Assembly (NCBI GenBank): GCA_017546845.1
Contig: JAFYRS010000051.1
Location: 1 to 64,000, forward strand
Direction of reading: 5' to 3'
DNA: 64,000 bases
From: Akkermansia sp.
GTDB taxonomy: Bacteria > Verrucomicrobiota > Verrucomicrobiia > Verrucomicrobiales > Akkermansiaceae
Below, one piece after another: positions 61,566-64,000 of the stretch (position 1 is its first letter; every line of letters starts with the position of its first letter). The position numbers and the translations under genes are program-made. Below the pieces are notes generated by a model that saw nothing but the letters and a program-made list of their open reading frames with translations, made no database searches and was not told the origin of the DNA.

Positions 61566-62411
61566 TTACCAGCGCAATTTGGCGCGCAGGCGGGCGGCAT
61601 AGTCACTGCCGGGCAGGTTCAGCAGACGCAGCGGCAGCGGAGCCTTGCTGACCCTCAGGGTCTCATTCAGAGAAATGGGATAGGTGTTGCGGCCATCCAG
61701 CGAGAAAATAAGCGATTCACCGGCGCGGCCTCGGCGTTCGCGCGGGCGCAGCGTGATTTCCACAGCATCCGGCAGAACAATGGGGCGGCTGGTGAGGCTA
61801 TGCGGGCAGATGGGGGTCAGGCAGGTCACCCCGGCCGTCGGCCACATGAGCGGGCCCCCGGCCGACATGGAATATGCCGTGGAGCCGGTGGGCGTAGCCA
61901 CCAGGATACCGTCTGCATGGTAGCGGTTGAGCAACTTGCCATCCAGCTCCACATCCACATCAATCATCTTGCCTGTCTGCGCACGAGTCAGCGAAAGTTC
62001 ATTGAGCGCATAAAACCGCCGCTCGGCTTCCTGCCCGGCGGCATCAAACTTGCGCACTTCGAGCATGGCGCGTTCGTCCACCTCGTAGCTGCCATCTACC
62101 AGAGCCTGTACCAGTAGCTCTATCTCCTCGCGTCCGCAGGCACTGAGGAAACCCAGGTGCCCCATATTGATACCGCCGATGATGGCTCCGCTGCTGCTGG
62201 CGCTCAATGCCGAGGAAAGAATGGTGCCATCACCCCCCAGGCAGAGGATGAGCTCCGGCCGCCCCAGCACGGGGTCATTCTCCGTATTGCGCCCCATCTC
62301 ATAGGCGTGCAGCCCGGCGGCAGCGCAGGCATCCATCAACTGCTGCAGCGCCAGCAGACAAGCTGCGCTGCGCGTTGGCGAAAAAATGCCGATGGATGCT
62401 GGAGGATTCAC
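61566..62411 (-). CDS. nadK: NAD kinase
   Basis: Phosphorylates NAD to NADP. The 281 residues have ILCLGGDGTILSSA (GGDGT), GINMGHLGFLSA, ALNELSLTRA and ADGILVATPTGSTAYSMSAGGPL, all hallmarks of NadK. The start is a GTG (62411), since no ATG precedes the family core. It follows argB by 12 nt in the reverse unit corA-argB-nadK. NAD kinase and nadE (this window) both belong to pyridine nucleotide synthesis but are 24 kb apart. Confidence 0.95.
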   Translation of the reverse strand: MNPPASIGIFSPTRSAACLLALQQLMDACAAAGLHAYEMGRNTENDPVLGRPELILCLGGDGTILSSALSASSSGAIIGGINMGHLGFLSACGREEIELLVQALVDGSYEVDERAMLEVRKFDAAGQEAERRFYALNELSLTRAQTGKMIDVDVELDGKLLNRYHADGILVATPTGSTAYSMSAGGPLMWPTAGVTCLTPICPHSLTSRPIVLPDAVEITLRPRERRGRAGESLIFSLDGRNTYPISLNETLRVSKAPLPLRLLNLPGSDYAARLRAKLRW

Positions 62412-62423
62412 GGCCGGAAAGAC

Positions 62424-63332
62424 TTAACGTTGTTCGCGCACAATCTCGGTACCAATACCCTCGGGGGTAAAGATTTCGAGCAGCAGGGTGTGGCGCAGAC
62501 GCCCATCAATGAAGTGCACCTTGCGCACACCGGCGTTGAGTGCATCCACCGCGCTCTTCACCTTGGGAATCATGCCGCCGGAGATAATCCCCTGCTCGAT
62601 GAGTTCGAACGCTTCCTTGCGGTTGATACTCTGGATGATGGTGCTCGGGTCCTTCGGGTCGTTCATGAGACCGGGCACATCCGAAATGTAAACCAGCTTC
62701 ACCGGCTTGAGCTCGCGGGCAAGAGCGGCTGCTGCAAGGTCTGCATTCACATTCAGAGAATGATTTGTGCCCAGCTCGCGGGCCAGCGGAGAAATTACCG
62801 GGGTGAGCTGCAGGGAAAGCGCTTCCTTCACGCGGGAAAGCTGGCAGCCAATCACATTGCCCACCATGCCGATATCTACGGGATTCCCATCGGCATCGCG
62901 TTCCATAATCTTCTCACCCACAAACACATTCGTGCCGGGAATACCCACAGCCTTGCCACCGTGGGCACGCATCATTTCCACCAGACCGGGGTTGATGGTG
63001 CCGCTCAGGGTGCGCTCCACGATATCGATGGCCTCCGGCGTGGTCACGCGCAGACCATTCACAAAGCGGGCCTCCAGTCCGGCATCGGCCATGGCCTTGG
63101 AAATAGCCTTGCCGCCGCCGTGCACCACCACGGGATTCAGCCCCATGGTTTCCATCACCACGATGTCGCGCATGAGCGACTTCACGAGGTCGGGGTTATC
63201 CATGGCAGAACCGCCAAACTTGATGAGGATAGTCTGGTCACGGTATGCCTGCAGATACGGCAGAGCCTCGATGAGGATATCGGCCTTGTAAATCTCCTGG
63301 TCCGGTGTAACAACCTTGCGAATGGGAATCAT
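62424..63332 (-). CDS. argB: Acetylglutamate kinase
   Basis: The second step of arginine synthesis. The 302-residue product has ILIKFGGSAMDN, VVHGGGKAISKAM (GGGK), GLRVTTPEAIDIVERTLSG, NVNADLAAAALAREL, LVYISDVPGLM and GGMIPKVKSAVDAL, the complete ArgB set. The N-terminal ~20 residues before the kinase core are like those of arginine-sensitive enzymes but too short to judge. The ATG at 63332 lies 2 nt after the corA stop, so the two are coupled. Confidence 0.96.
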   Translation of the reverse strand: MIPIRKVVTPDQEIYKADILIEALPYLQAYRDQTILIKFGGSAMDNPDLVKSLMRDIVVMETMGLNPVVVHGGGKAISKAMADAGLEARFVNGLRVTTPEAIDIVERTLSGTINPGLVEMMRAHGGKAVGIPGTNVFVGEKIMERDADGNPVDIGMVGNVIGCQLSRVKEALSLQLTPVISPLARELGTNHSLNVNADLAAAALARELKPVKLVYISDVPGLMNDPKDPSTIIQSINRKEAFELIEQGIISGGMIPKVKSAVDALNAGVRKVHFIDGRLRHTLLLEIFTPEGIGTEIVREQR

Positions 63333-63334
63333 GG

Positions 63335-64000
63335 TCAGATGTAGCGTTTGATTTTGAAGATGATGAGGGGCAACGCGCCGGAAAGCACCATGAGCACCAG
63401 CGATAACCACACGCCCCAGTCTGTGTTCAGGAAGGGCATGAACTTGAAGTTCATGCCGAACATGCTGGCTATGAGGGTGGGCGGCAGGAATACCACGCTC
63501 ATGATGGTGAACACCTTGAAAATATCGTTCTGCTCAATGTTGATGAGCCCCAGCACGGCATCGAGCATGAAATTAATCTTGTTGGAAAGGAAGGCGGCGT
63601 ATTCCGAAAGGGAGTTCACGTCTCGGGAAACAGAACGCAGGGGCATGTAGAGGTTATCCTCGCCGATGCAGCTTTCCTCGTTACCGGCGTAGGTGATGAG
63701 GCGCAGCAGGTTCACCAGGGCATCTCGCTGGCGGGTGATAAGGTCACCCACGCGGCCCAGTTCTTCCAGCGCATCGCGCAGGTCATCAGTATCCGGGTCT
63801 TCCACCTTCTGTTTGCGGCGGGTGTGGTGCGTGCCGAACACTTTCTTGGAAAGCGTATCCAGATCCGTACCGAAGCGTTCCAGCACGTCAGCCTGGCGAT
63901 CGACAAGCGATTCCAGCAGACCAATGAACACGAGGTCGCGGTTGGTCTGGCTCATGCGCAGCAACTGCTGCGAGAACATGCGGAACGAATACGAATCCGT
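63335..64000 (-). CDS. corA: CorA-type magnesium/cobalt transporter, C-terminal part (partial)
   Basis: The last 221 residues of a CorA channel; the N-terminal soluble domain lies beyond the window end, where the frame is still open (TDSYSFRMFSQQ). A long helical stalk (LLESLVDRQADVLERFGTDL onward) leads to two membrane helices, with the signature GMN in SMFGMNFKFMP between them and a basic end KIKRYI. CorA pentamers import Mg2+. It is the first visible gene of corA-argB-nadK. Confidence 0.9.
   Translation of the reverse strand, partial: TDSYSFRMFSQQLLRMSQTNRDLVFIGLLESLVDRQADVLERFGTDLDTLSKKVFGTHHTRRKQKVEDPDTDDLRDALEELGRVGDLITRQRDALVNLLRLITYAGNEESCIGEDNLYMPLRSVSRDVNSLSEYAAFLSNKINFMLDAVLGLINIEQNDIFKVFTIMSVVFLPPTLIASMFGMNFKFMPFLNTDWGVWLSLVLMVLSGALPLIIFKIKRYI

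Overview
The window is a gene-dense bacterial chromosome segment with no rRNA, tRNA or CRISPR that I could find. Gene content points to the phylum Verrucomicrobiota, most likely an Akkermansia relative. It has a secreted GH110-type alpha-1,3-galactosidase, a Gld-like ABC system, a tyrosine phenol-lyase-like enzyme, and a GTPase operon of a kind I associate with Planctomycetes and Verrucomicrobia. This placement is inference from proteins only. Promoters are readable as TTGACN-16/18-TATAAT-like sites. Several predicted start sites fall on or just before the ATG, so leaderless or nearly leaderless mRNAs look common.

Layout. 1-452 is the start of argG (reverse). 557-11533 (reverse) is one long operon: a Gld-type ABC system (ATPase, permease, GldG-like protein, DUF4340 protein), then prmA, tsaB, a YkgJ-like cysteine-cluster protein and a large FHA-ABC exporter. 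The last four are joined by ATGA overlaps. 11717-14060 (forward): OsmC-like protein, a small membrane protein, a Pro/Ala-rich lipoprotein, tlyA. 14057-18693 (reverse): recG, a lipoprotein amidase, and an RpiB-GlyA fusion. 18823-23008 (forward): a tyrosine recombinase, fabH, a degenerate Fic-fold/winged-helix protein, and a CysJ-like flavoprotein broken by an in-frame TAG. 23085-25405 (reverse): peroxiredoxin and a tyrosine phenol-lyase-like enzyme. 25587-32857 (forward): purE-like, pyrB, a dihydroorotase-like protein lacking metal ligands, three glycosyltransferase-type genes, and a beta-CASP nuclease. 32865-37673 (reverse): an orphan phage-tail-like protein, a C_GCAxxG_C_C protein, and nadE. 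37847-43428: merR and a 46-residue membrane peptide, an Old Yellow Enzyme homologue (reverse), khpA, priA, nitroreductase, and a thioredoxin-like protein. 43512-45019 (reverse): a LolD-like ATPase and panC.

45156-54570 (forward) is the most unusual block. A strong consensus promoter drives three large proteins: an FHA-like/GYF-like/zinc-ribbon GTPase, and two proteins that each have one membrane span and a large predicted periplasmic part. A phosphodiesterase, a phosphopantetheinyl transferase, a CPBP protease and thiL follow with little or no spacing. Then come dnaA, an Rrf2 regulator overlapping the GH110 gene, gltX, queA, a DUF805 protein, and (reverse) nadK, argB and the end of corA.

Several proteins have lost expected catalytic residues: the dihydroorotase, the glutaminase half of NadE, and the Fic-like protein. 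Two genes carry premature in-frame stops: DUF4340 (TGA) and the CysJ-like gene (TAG).
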